DNA from: Prevotella sp.
GTDB taxonomy: Bacteria > Bacteroidota > Bacteroidia > Bacteroidales > Bacteroidaceae
Length of the DNA stretch: 6,475 bases
Assembly: GCA_020026195.1 (NCBI GenBank)
Contig: JAHHQW010000081.1
Coordinates: forward strand, 1-6,475
Reading direction: 5' to 3'
Shown here: positions 1 to 6,412 of the stretch, in pieces
Position numbering within the stretch: the stretch's first letter is position 1
How the letters are laid out: each line of letters opens with the position of its first letter
The notes under the pieces: generated by a model
Database searches by the model: none
What the model saw: the letters and a program-made list of their open reading frames with translations, nothing else
Told to the model about the DNA's origin: nothing
Program-made: the position numbers and the translations under genes

Positions 1-86
1 TAGGTAATAATCCAAAGTGAAAGAATTTATCCCCATGATTTATCTACTGAGCCGTAAACGCACTATAAGGCTTTAAAAATGAAGGC

Positions 87-124
87 AAAAAAAAATCTTT
101 CAACCATATAACGATTGAAAGATT
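87..124 (-). terminator. Intrinsic terminator of the tRNA-Val gene
   Basis: Seen: a perfect 10-bp inverted repeat (AATCTTTCAA at 94-103, TTGAAAGATT at 115-124) with an 11-nt loop. Read on the minus strand, it is followed at once by a run of nine T (87-95 on the plus strand is all A). It starts five bases past the 3' end of the tRNA. This is the layout of a rho-independent terminator, although the stem is AT-rich and only moderately stable. Confidence 0.85.
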
Positions 125-128
125 ATCG

Positions 129-203
129 TGGGCGTTGACGGATTCGAACCGCCGACCCTCTGCTTGTAAGGCAGATGCTCTAAACCAGCTGAGCTAAACG
201 CCC
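129..203 (-). tRNA. tRNA-Val (anticodon TAC)
   Basis: The minus strand folds into a complete 75-nt cloverleaf. The acceptor stem is GGGCGTT/AACGCCC with discriminator A. The D-arm is GCTC/GAGC. The anticodon stem is TCTGC/GCAGA around the loop CTTACAA, which gives anticodon TAC (UAC in RNA), reading GUN valine codons. The T-arm is GGCGG/CCGTC, with one G-U pair, around TTCGAAT. The 3' CCA is not encoded and must be added after transcription. The gene stands alone, with its own promoter and terminator. Confidence 0.97.
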
Positions 204-222
204 TTGTTTTGTTAAGCGAGTG

Positions 223-254
223 CAAAGGTATGCGATATTTTCTAATCCTCCAAA
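223..254 (-). promoter_or_regulatory. Bacteroidota-type promoter of tRNA-Val
   Basis: On the minus strand, TTTG (complement of 251-254) is followed after 20 bp by TACCTTTG (complement of 223-230). This matches the known Bacteroidota housekeeping pattern of TTTG at -33 and TAnnTTTG at -7. The expected transcription start near 215-218 lies about 13 bases before the mature tRNA 5' end, which suits a short leader removed by RNase P. Confidence 0.8.
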
Positions 255-290
255 TATTTCTATATCTTTTTTTCATTTTTGTATAAAAAT

Positions 291-321
291 TTTGTGTTTC
301 GACTATTTTAAAGTAACTTTG
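291..321 (+). promoter_or_regulatory. Bacteroidota-type promoter of trpS
   Basis: TTTG at 291-294 and TAACTTTG at 314-321 are separated by 19 bp and fit the Bacteroidota -33/-7 consensus exactly. Transcription should start near 326-329, giving an A-rich leader of about 40 nt before the trpS ATG. That is too short to hold a T-box or a leader-peptide attenuator. The same promoter probably also serves the two genes after trpS. Confidence 0.8.
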
Positions 322-366
322 CCGTGATTTTTAAGATAAAAACATTTCATAAAAAAATAGCGAAAA

Positions 367-1350
367 ATGGAAAAAGTAGTTAGTGGTATACGCCCTACAG
401 GTTATCTTCACCTGGGCAACTATTTCGGTGCAATCAAGAGTTTTTTAAAGATGCAGGACGAATATGATTGTCTGTTCTTTATTGCCGACTGGCACTCTCT
501 GACAACAAGCCCGAAACCCGAAGACATCCAGAAAAGTTCGCGCACAATTCTTGCAGAATATCTTGCTTGTGGAATAGATCCTTCAAAAGCACCTATATAC
601 ATCCAGAGTGACGTGAAAGAGACATTGGAACTTTATCTGTTCCTTAATATGAATATGTATCTCGGAGAACTTGAACGTGTTACCACATTCAAGGAGAAGG
701 CACGCAAACAGCCTAATAACGTTAACGCCGGTCTTCTTACCTATCCTACTCTTATGGCTGCAGACATTCTTCAGCACAGAGCTGCAAAAGTTCCTGTCGG
801 CAAAGATCAAGAACAGAACATGGAAATGGCACGTACTTGTGCACGTCGTTTCAATCATATTTATGGTGTTGATTTCTTCCCAGAACCACAGAACTTCTAT
901 TTCAATGCAACCGCAGTAAAAGTTCCAGGACTTGACGGTAGTGGCAAAATGGGTAAGAGCGAAGGCAACTGTATATATTTACACGATGACGACAAGGTTA
1001 TTCGTAAAAAAGTAATGAAAGCTGTTACCGACTTAGGTCCTCAGGTTCCCAACAGTGAACGTCCTGAAGTAATCGAGAACTTGTTTACATTCTTAAAGAT
1101 GTGTTCTACACAGGATACATACGATTACTTTGATGAGAAATGGAAAGACTGTTCTATCCGTTACGGCGACCTTAAGAAACAGATTGCCGAAGATATATGT
1201 AAAGTTGTAGCTCCTATTCGCGAACGCATCAACGAATACAGCAGCAACACAGAACTTCTTGACAAGATTGCACGTGAAGGCGCAGAAAGAGCACGTGAAA
1301 GCGCATCGGCAACTCTCAAGGAAGTTAGAAAGATAATTGGTTTCAGATAA
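367..1350 (+). CDS. trpS: Tryptophanyl-tRNA synthetase
   Basis: Class I aminoacyl-tRNA synthetase that activates tryptophan with ATP and charges tRNA-Trp in the cytoplasm. Seen: 327 residues, about the usual bacterial TrpRS length. The HIGH-like signature is in TGYLHLGNYFGA (residues 11-22, HLGN from 15), and the KMSKS-like loop is KMGKS at 194-198. Between them are the TrpRS-typical segments YPTLMAADIL and VPVGKDQEQNMEMAR, which line the tryptophan and adenylate site. The ATG is preceded by an A-rich leader with no Shine-Dalgarno sequence, normal for Bacteroidota, and the HIGH motif sits at the expected distance from it. The gene is complete, with no sign of damage. It is first in a same-strand row with the GSCFA gene 57 bp downstream. 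The family assignment is firm. Confidence 0.97.
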   Translation: MEKVVSGIRPTGYLHLGNYFGAIKSFLKMQDEYDCLFFIADWHSLTTSPKPEDIQKSSRTILAEYLACGIDPSKAPIYIQSDVKETLELYLFLNMNMYLGELERVTTFKEKARKQPNNVNAGLLTYPTLMAADILQHRAAKVPVGKDQEQNMEMARTCARRFNHIYGVDFFPEPQNFYFNATAVKVPGLDGSGKMGKSEGNCIYLHDDDKVIRKKVMKAVTDLGPQVPNSERPEVIENLFTFLKMCSTQDTYDYFDEKWKDCSIRYGDLKKQIAEDICKVVAPIRERINEYSSNTELLDKIAREGAERARESASATLKEVRKIIGFR

Positions 1351-1362
1351 TTTTTATTCTGA

Positions 1363-1382
1363 GCAGTTGCTGCATCGCAGCA
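1363..1382 (+). other. Short GC-rich hairpin between trpS and the GSCFA gene
   Basis: TGCTGC (1368-1373) and GCAGCA (1377-1382) form a perfect 6-bp stem with a 3-nt loop. An upstream GCAG (1363-1366) could instead pair with CTGC (1370-1373), so two mutually exclusive folds are possible. No T-run follows, so it does not look like an intrinsic terminator. It could slow, process or stabilise the mRNA between the two genes, or do nothing. Confidence 0.45.
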
Positions 1383-1407
1383 TATTTACATCATAAAGGG
1401 CACGATC

Positions 1408-2241
1408 ATGGATTTTCGTACGGAAGTTATCGTAGAAAAAGCAAAGTTCAGCATAAAGCCATTTGAAAAAGTGCTGTGCGTAGGTTCGTGTTTTGCTGAT
1501 AACATAGGTAAGAAATTTGAGACTCTCAAATTCAGAACCGAAGCAAATCCTTATGGTGTTATGTATAATCCTGCAAGCATACTGCATACAATAGAGAAGA
1601 CTCTGTTTGTACCCGACACGGTTCTTATGACTCTCGGTACAAACAGAGTTTATATTTTAAAAGAGACAAACGAAATTGTTGATAACTGCCACAAACGCCC
1701 ACAGATTCTATTCAGAGAATACGATCTGAGCATACCTGAATGTTCGGATTTTCTTGCAAAAGCAGTTAATATATTAAAAGAACGTAATCCAAACGTTCAC
1801 ATCATTTTAACCGTAAGTCCGATAAGATATCGTAAATACGGTTATCACGGAAGTAATCTTTCTAAAGCTACATTACTATTAGCATCAGACGAAATAACAA
1901 AACGTTACCCAGACGTTGTTACTTATTTCCCAGCCTACGAAATCATTAACGACGAACTCCGCGATTACAGATTCTATGCTGAAGATATGCTTCACCCCTC
2001 TGCCCAGGCAGTTGAATACATTTGGGAAAAATTCACCAACGCATTCTTTTCACAAGAAGCCTTAATATTTATGGGTGAATGGAAAAAGATTGCCGAGGCA
2101 TTAGGACACAGACCTTTCAATCCAGAGTCAGAAGATTATAAGAGATTTATAGCAAACACTAAAGAAAAGATGATTGAAATGTCTAAGAGATGGAACAATC
2201 CGTCATTAGCACAATACAACAACAATGAAATACAAGATTAG
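1408..2241 (+). CDS. GSCFA-domain protein (SGNH-hydrolase-like)
   Basis: Seen: 277 residues with the family's naming motif close to the start, VGSCFADNIG (GSCFA at 26-30). LGTNRVY follows at 76-82, then TVSPIRYRKYG near the middle and EDMLHPS at 192-198. Known: the GSCFA domain belongs to the SGNH/GDSL hydrolase-like fold. In that scheme Ser27 would be the nucleophile, Asn79 could match the block III Asn, and Asp193/His196 form the DxxH pair. Its substrate is unknown. I see no signal peptide or membrane segment, so it is probably cytoplasmic. A weak AAAGGG lies 7 bases before the ATG. The last 17 bp overlap the start of murF-alr, which suggests translational coupling and, by inference, a link to envelope or muropeptide metabolism. 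The fold is well supported; the activity is not. Confidence 0.9.
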   Translation: MDFRTEVIVEKAKFSIKPFEKVLCVGSCFADNIGKKFETLKFRTEANPYGVMYNPASILHTIEKTLFVPDTVLMTLGTNRVYILKETNEIVDNCHKRPQILFREYDLSIPECSDFLAKAVNILKERNPNVHIILTVSPIRYRKYGYHGSNLSKATLLLASDEITKRYPDVVTYFPAYEIINDELRDYRFYAEDMLHPSAQAVEYIWEKFTNAFFSQEALIFMGEWKKIAEALGHRPFNPESEDYKRFIANTKEKMIEMSKRWNNPSLAQYNNNEIQD

Positions 2242-4699
2242 CGAAATAGCGAAATTTACGGAATCCAAAATCATTGGTAATGATACTAATTCCGTAAGAT
2301 GGCTTCTTACAGACAGCCGCAGTCTTTGTTTCCCTGAAGAAACATTATTTTTCGCCCTGCGCACCGAACGCAACGACGGACATAAGTACATAAACGAATT
2401 GTATCGCAGAGGTGTACGCAACTTCATGGTTGAGAACCTCCCAGACAACTATAGTAAAAATTATCCCGACGCCACATTCATTATTACAGATGACAGTCGC
2501 AAAGCACTTCAGCAGATAGCACGACACCATCGTATGCAATACGACATTCCCGTCATAGGAATAACTGGTAGTAATGGTAAAACTGTTGTAAAAGAATGGC
2601 TGTATCGTATGCTATCCAGTGATAATATTGTAAGACGTTCTCCCAGAAGTTACAATTCTCAGATAGGCGTTCCTCTGTCCGTATGCATGATAGACGACAA
2701 AACAGAACTTGCCATAATAGAAGCTGGCATAAGCAGACGTGGCGAGATGCAGGCATTAGAGAATATCATACGTCCTACCATTGGTATTTTCACTTCATTG
2801 GGCACTGCCCATCAAGAGAATTTCAATTCGCTGAAAGAGAAATGTAATGAAAAGATAAAACTGTTCAAGAATGCCAAAAGCATCATTTACTGTAGCGACT
2901 GTACCACGCTATGCGAATGTATAGATGAAAGTGATTACAATGGGCAGCGCATCACATGGTCGGCAAAGGACAGAAATGCATTTTTATTTGTATCGGATAT
3001 TAAGAAAGAAAACGATTCAACACACATTATATATATATGTAACGGAAAAGAGAATTCTTTCGATATTCCTTTTATCGACAGTGCTTCAACAGAAAATTCT
3101 ATTACATGTGCCACAACACTGCTGTTTCTTGGCATGGATTCCGAACGCATAAAAAGCAGAATTAAAGATTTGGAACCCGTTGCAATGCGTCTTGAAGTTA
3201 AGAGCGGCCGAAACGGATGTACCATTATAAACGACACATATAACAATGACTTCGAATCGCTTGACATTGCACTCGATTTCATGAACAGGCGTCCAGATCA
3301 CGAAGACAGATGCAGGACTCTTATACTTAGCGATATATTTCAGAGCGGACGCACCCCTGGCGAACTTTATAAAGATGTGTCAGGAATTGCAGTAAAACGC
3401 AGAACTGAAAAGTTCATCGGCATAGGCGAAGATATATGCCGTTATGCCGAAGAAATTAAGATTAATAACAAATTCTTCTTCAAGACATGCGAGGAATTTA
3501 TCAGGAGTGATGTATTCAGAAACCTAAGGAACGAAGTAATACTTATAAAAGGAGCACGACGTTTTGGATTCGAACATATTACGGAACTCTTGGAGCAGAA
3601 AGTTCACGAAACAATACTTGAAGTCGATTTAGGCGCCGTGGTAGAAAACCTAAACTTCTATCGTTCATTCCTTAAGCCTGAAACAAAATTAGTATGTATG
3701 GTAAAGGCCGATGCATACGGCAGCGGTGCCGTAGAAGTTGCAAAGACCTTACAGGATCACCGTGTCGATTACCTTGCAGTTGCAGTAGCCGATGAAGGTG
3801 TTACGCTGCGTCGCAACGGAATAACAGCTAACATAATGATTATGAATCCTGAAATGACAGCCTTCAAGAAGATGTTCGAATACAAGCTGGAGCCAGAAGT
3901 CTACAGTTTCCGCATACTCGATGCTCTCATCAAGGCAGCACGCAGCGAAGGAATAACCAATTATCCGGTACATATTAAGTTAGATACAGGTATGCACCGT
4001 CTCGGTTTCGACCCAGAACATGACATTGAGCGTCTTGCAGACATACTTATGCACCAGCAGGCAGTGATACCAAGTTCTGTTTTCTCTCACTTCGTGGGTT
4101 CTGACAGCGACGGTTTCGATGAATTCTCAGCACATCAGTTCGAACTGTTCAAGAAAGGAAGCGAGAAACTCCAGAGTTATTTCCAACATCACATCATACG
4201 CCACATGGACAACAGTGCAGGAATAGAACACTTCCCAGAACGACAGATGGACATGTGCCGCCTTGGATTAGGACTTTACGGCATAGACAGCCGCGACAAT
4301 TCCGTAATTCATAATGTCGGAACACTTAAAACGACAATATTACAGATACACGACGTACCAGCAACAGAAACCGTAGGCTACAGTCGCAAAGGGATACTCA
4401 AACGTGACAGCCGCATAGCGGCAATACCTATAGGCTATGCCGACGGTCTGAACCGTAAGCTGGGCAATCGCAACTGTTACTGTCTGGTTAACGGAATGAA
4501 AGCAGAATATGTCGGCAACATATGCATGGACGTTGCTATGATTGATGTAACGGGAATACCCTGCAACGAAGGTGACAGTGTAGAAATATTTGGCGAACAT
4601 CTGCCCGTAACGATACTTTCAGATGCTATAGGAACCATTCCATACGAGATTCTGACTGGAATAAGCAACCGTGTAAAGCGCGTATACTTCCAAAGCTAA
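2225..4699 (+). CDS. murF-alr: MurF-Alr fusion: tripeptide:D-Ala-D-Ala ligase and alanine racemase
   Basis: A single 824-residue protein with two cytoplasmic peptidoglycan-precursor activities. Residues 1 to about 455 are MurF, which uses ATP to join D-Ala-D-Ala to the UDP-MurNAc-tripeptide. Visible there are the P-loop TGSNGKT (114-120, Lys119), NSQIGVPLSV, EAGISRRGEM and NDTYN (336-340), a variant of the MurF NDAYN motif. From about residue 460 the protein is a PLP-dependent alanine racemase. EVDLGAVVENL begins at 466, VKADAYG carries the PLP lysine Lys494, KLDTGMHRLGF begins at 585, VGYS holds the likely second catalytic base Tyr719, GYADG begins at 737, and NICMDVAMID (765-774) follows. 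Each half is about the length of its stand-alone relative and all key residues are present, so both are probably active. Fusions of this kind are known in Bacteroidota. The start overlaps the previous gene by 17 bp; no separate promoter is visible. Confidence 0.96.
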   Translation: MKYKISEIAKFTESKIIGNDTNSVRWLLTDSRSLCFPEETLFFALRTERNDGHKYINELYRRGVRNFMVENLPDNYSKNYPDATFIITDDSRKALQQIARHHRMQYDIPVIGITGSNGKTVVKEWLYRMLSSDNIVRRSPRSYNSQIGVPLSVCMIDDKTELAIIEAGISRRGEMQALENIIRPTIGIFTSLGTAHQENFNSLKEKCNEKIKLFKNAKSIIYCSDCTTLCECIDESDYNGQRITWSAKDRNAFLFVSDIKKENDSTHIIYICNGKENSFDIPFIDSASTENSITCATTLLFLGMDSERIKSRIKDLEPVAMRLEVKSGRNGCTIINDTYNNDFESLDIALDFMNRRPDHEDRCRTLILSDIFQSGRTPGELYKDVSGIAVKRRTEKFIGIGEDICRYAEEIKINNKFFFKTCEEFIRSDVFRNLRNEVILIKGARRFGFEHITELLEQKVHETILEVDLGAVVENLNFYRSFLKPETKLVCMVKADAYGSGAVEVAKTLQDHRVDYLAVAVADEGVTLRRNGITANIMIMNPEMTAFKKMFEYKLEPEVYSFRILDALIKAARSEGITNYPVHIKLDTGMHRLGFDPEHDIERLADILMHQQAVIPSSVFSHFVGSDSDGFDEFSAHQFELFKKGSEKLQSYFQHHIIRHMDNSAGIEHFPERQMDMCRLGLGLYGIDSRDNSVIHNVGTLKTTILQIHDVPATETVGYSRKGILKRDSRIAAIPIGYADGLNRKLGNRNCYCLVNGMKAEYVGNICMDVAMIDVTGIPCNEGDSVEIFGEHLPVTILSDAIGTIPYEILTGISNRVKRVYFQS

Positions 4700-4725
4700 A
4701 GGAAAAGACAAAACTACAATAAACT

Positions 4726-4763
4726 AAAAAGCCTCATCAGATAAAAATCCGACGAGGCTTTTT
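4726..4763. terminator. Shared bidirectional terminator
   Basis: AAAAAGCCTC (4726-4735) and GAGGCTTTTT (4754-4763) are exact complements. The stem can extend inward by TC/GA across one A-C mismatch (4736 with 4753). On the minus strand that mismatch becomes a G-U pair, so the fold is slightly better in that direction. T-runs follow the stem on both strands. It lies 26 bp after the murF-alr stop and 19 bp after the stop of the minus-strand lipoprotein gene, so it very likely ends both converging units. Confidence 0.88.
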
Positions 4764-4782
4764 CATTAATTATATATACAAT

Positions 4783-5343
4783 TTAAATATCCTCTTCCCT
4801 ACTCGAATCAATTAAATTCTGCTGACTCAGCTGTATAGAAACGTCACCAGAAGGCGAAACAAACACATCGAACGGAATAAAGTCATCACTAAACTTATCG
4901 GGAGAACCCAAACTTGCAGCAAAGCGAAGGTTGCTGCCATCTACCTTGTCGAAGACAAAACCAACGAGAGCCTTCTTTCCATAAAATTCTTCAGACACCT
5001 TATCCTTAAAGTCGCTCTTTACAAATTCTCTGTTAAGAAAAGTAGTACCATCGGGACGAACAATCTTTAGAACGATACGATTATCGTAATATTTATTCTC
5101 AGATTCATCCTCGGTAATCGCCAACGACTTATCAGTATGACGAACCACACCAATGTTATATTCAGAACCGCGCCACTTAGCAGATACATTATGCTCAATT
5201 TTTTCCATGCACACAGTATCTTTCTTTTCCACTACTTTGGGTTTGGTCGTTATTATAACATTCTCTTCTTTCTTTTCTTTACATCCGGCAACGAAAACCA
5301 TTGCAAGGATTGCCACGAATAAACGTACAAAAGATGTTTTCAT
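4783..5343 (-). CDS. Small lipoprotein of unknown function (DUF4738-like)
   Basis: Seen: 186 residues with a lipoprotein signal: Lys2 and Arg7, a hydrophobic core (8-18) and a lipobox V-A-G-C ending at Cys21, the expected lipidation site. The mature chain opens with a charged stretch (KEKKEEN, then KPKVVEKK), probably a flexible tether and possibly a surface-export signal of the Bacteroidota kind. The rest contains KWRGSEYNIGVVRH, YYDNRIVLKIVRPDG and FLNREFVKSDF, alternating hydrophobic and charged residues that suggest a small beta-rich domain. No catalytic motif is visible. The layout resembles what I remember of DUF4738 lipoproteins from Prevotella and Bacteroides, but that match is from memory. 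It lies 23 bp downstream of the EFR1-type ferredoxin gene with no promoter between them, so the two are probably co-transcribed. It should sit in the periplasm or outer membrane. Confidence 0.87.
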   Translation of the reverse strand: MKTSFVRLFVAILAMVFVAGCKEKKEENVIITTKPKVVEKKDTVCMEKIEHNVSAKWRGSEYNIGVVRHTDKSLAITEDESENKYYDNRIVLKIVRPDGTTFLNREFVKSDFKDKVSEEFYGKKALVGFVFDKVDGSNLRFAASLGSPDKFSDDFIPFDVFVSPSGDVSIQLSQQNLIDSSREEDI

Positions 5344-5366
5344 CGTATATATTTTATGTTAATACT

Positions 5367-6149
5367 CTATTTTATGTTGTTCCTTTTAAAATAGTACTGT
5401 CCCTTACCTTTCGTTCTGTTTCCATAATCAATGGCTCTCACCGGACAATAATGATAACAGGCAAAACAAGAGATACATTTACCATCATGATTCCATTCAG
5501 GCACCTGGTCATCGGCATAAGAAATATTATCAGTAGGACATACTTCAGAACATTTGCCACAATGAACACATTTAGAAGCATCCACCTTGAACGGAGCATC
5601 ACTCAGAAGTTTTTTAGTAAAAAAGCCTCCCAGTACTCTACTGTTAAGACGCGGCCATCTGCCATAATCCAGTTCTTCAAATCCCTTGCGGTATTCAGCC
5701 ACGACATCAGCAAATACCTTCAACTTTACCGAAGCCTGTTTTATCTTAAGCCTTTCCTTATCTTCTGAATCGAGATTAAAGAACGGAAGTCCGAGATACG
5801 ACTCAGGCATTATCAGCGAGCAAAACGAATCTGGACGAATTCCGATACGCGACAAATCAGAAGTAAGCAGGTCCATAGACTCACCTATATTATCACCGGC
5901 AGTACACAAGGCATAACAATAATTATTATTGAATCCTTTTATATGCAGGTTAGAAATAAAGTTTCTGAAAAGTATAGAGGGACGCCATCCGTGCACAGGG
6001 AAACAGAATCCCAGACGTTCGTCAGGGGCAATAGTAAAATTGTAGTCGCAGGCTATATCAGTAATAGATATTGCTCTGTCGGCAGTGCGCCGCGCAAGAT
6101 ATTGTGCTGCCCAGCGTGTATTTCCTGTACATGAAAGGTAAAAAATCAT
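5367..6149 (-). CDS. EFR1-type flavodoxin/ferredoxin fusion protein
   Basis: Probable cytoplasmic electron carrier or oxidoreductase; its partner is unknown. Seen: 260 residues in two parts. The N-terminal half is flavodoxin-like: strand MIFYL is followed by SCTGNTRWAAQYLA (6-19), the FMN-phosphate-binding loop, and a second likely flavin loop at TAGDN (83-87). The C-terminal part is a two-cluster ferredoxin: C194, C197, C200 and C204-Pro form the first CX2CX2CX3CP motif, and C225, C228, C231 and C235-Pro the second. All eight cysteines are present, so two 4Fe-4S clusters are expected. This order matches the EFR1 family of flavodoxin-ferredoxin fusions. The start is well placed because the first beta strand begins at Met1 and an in-frame stop lies seven codons upstream. 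A promoter-like element almost touches the ATG. The gene leads a likely operon with the downstream lipoprotein. Confidence 0.93.
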   Translation of the reverse strand: MIFYLSCTGNTRWAAQYLARRTADRAISITDIACDYNFTIAPDERLGFCFPVHGWRPSILFRNFISNLHIKGFNNNYCYALCTAGDNIGESMDLLTSDLSRIGIRPDSFCSLIMPESYLGLPFFNLDSEDKERLKIKQASVKLKVFADVVAEYRKGFEELDYGRWPRLNSRVLGGFFTKKLLSDAPFKVDASKCVHCGKCSEVCPTDNISYADDQVPEWNHDGKCISCFACYHYCPVRAIDYGNRTKGKGQYYFKRNNIK

Positions 6150-6153
6150 ATTG

Positions 6154-6161
6154 CAAATGTA
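6154..6161 (-). promoter_or_regulatory. Candidate -7 element of the EFR1-type gene
   Basis: On the minus strand these bases read TACATTTG, a full match to TAnnTTTG. No TTTG lies 19-21 bp upstream (complement of 6181-6186), so the -33 part is missing or weak. The element ends only four bases before the ATG at 6149, which would put the transcription start at or next to the start codon. Confidence 0.45.
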
Positions 6162-6356
6162 GTATTTTTATACGTAACGCCTATGGATTTATGCATTTAT
6201 TTTTCTCCCATGAAAAATATTACATGTTATTCAGGTTTTATAGCTTATATTTCAAATACATTTACCATAGACATGGATAACACAAAAAAGTCCATATTAA
6301 CTTTACATTACGTAAAATAGAATCTATTTTCATGCAAATATCCCCTTAATACTCTG
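6162..6356. other. AT-rich intergenic region, no gene seen
   Basis: No frame on either strand gives a convincing protein here, and the bases are strongly AT-rich with many stops. Visible structure is limited to palindromes: TTACGTAA at 6308-6315, directly joined to AAAATAGA-a-TCTATTTT at 6314-6330, plus a weak ATGGA/TCCAT pair (6273-6277 and 6291-6295). None matches an operator or RNA family that I recognise. The region separates the minus-strand EFR1 gene from whatever lies to the right. Confidence 0.6.
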
Positions 6357-6412
6357 TTTTAGGTATCAAATTGTATTTTTTAACATTACTTTTGTTTTAC
6401 AGATACCTAAAA
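6357..6412. repeat. 11-bp inverted repeat around a promoter-like element
   Basis: TTTTAGGTATC (6357-6367) and GATACCTAAAA (6402-6412) are perfect reverse complements separated by 34 bp. Between them, TACTTTTG at 6387-6394 fits the -7 consensus TAnnTTTG on the plus strand, but no TTTG lies 19-21 bp upstream. A start from it would fall near 6399-6402, at the right arm. The repeat could be a two-half-site operator, a long-loop hairpin, or ends left by a small mobile element. I cannot tell which. Confidence 0.5.

Noticed and set aside
1..36. Possible start of a minus-strand gene (ATG at 36, reading MGINSFTLDYYL to the edge)
   Set aside because: Only twelve codons are visible, no TAnnTTTG element lies upstream, and the peptide matches nothing I recognise. 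The 1-86 stretch otherwise looks non-coding.
322..366. Riboswitch, T-box or attenuator before trpS
   Set aside because: The predicted leader is only about 40 nt, is A-rich and shows no stem or Trp-codon cluster.
2935..3282. Minus-strand open frame of 115 codons inside murF-alr
   Set aside because: It is antisense to the MurF domain, shows no recognisable motif, and has no promoter element before it.
5301..5768. Plus-strand open frame of 155 codons
   Set aside because: It lies opposite the EFR1-type gene, whose flavin loop and eight cluster cysteines are intact. The plus-strand translation shows no domain and only the composition expected of an antisense frame.
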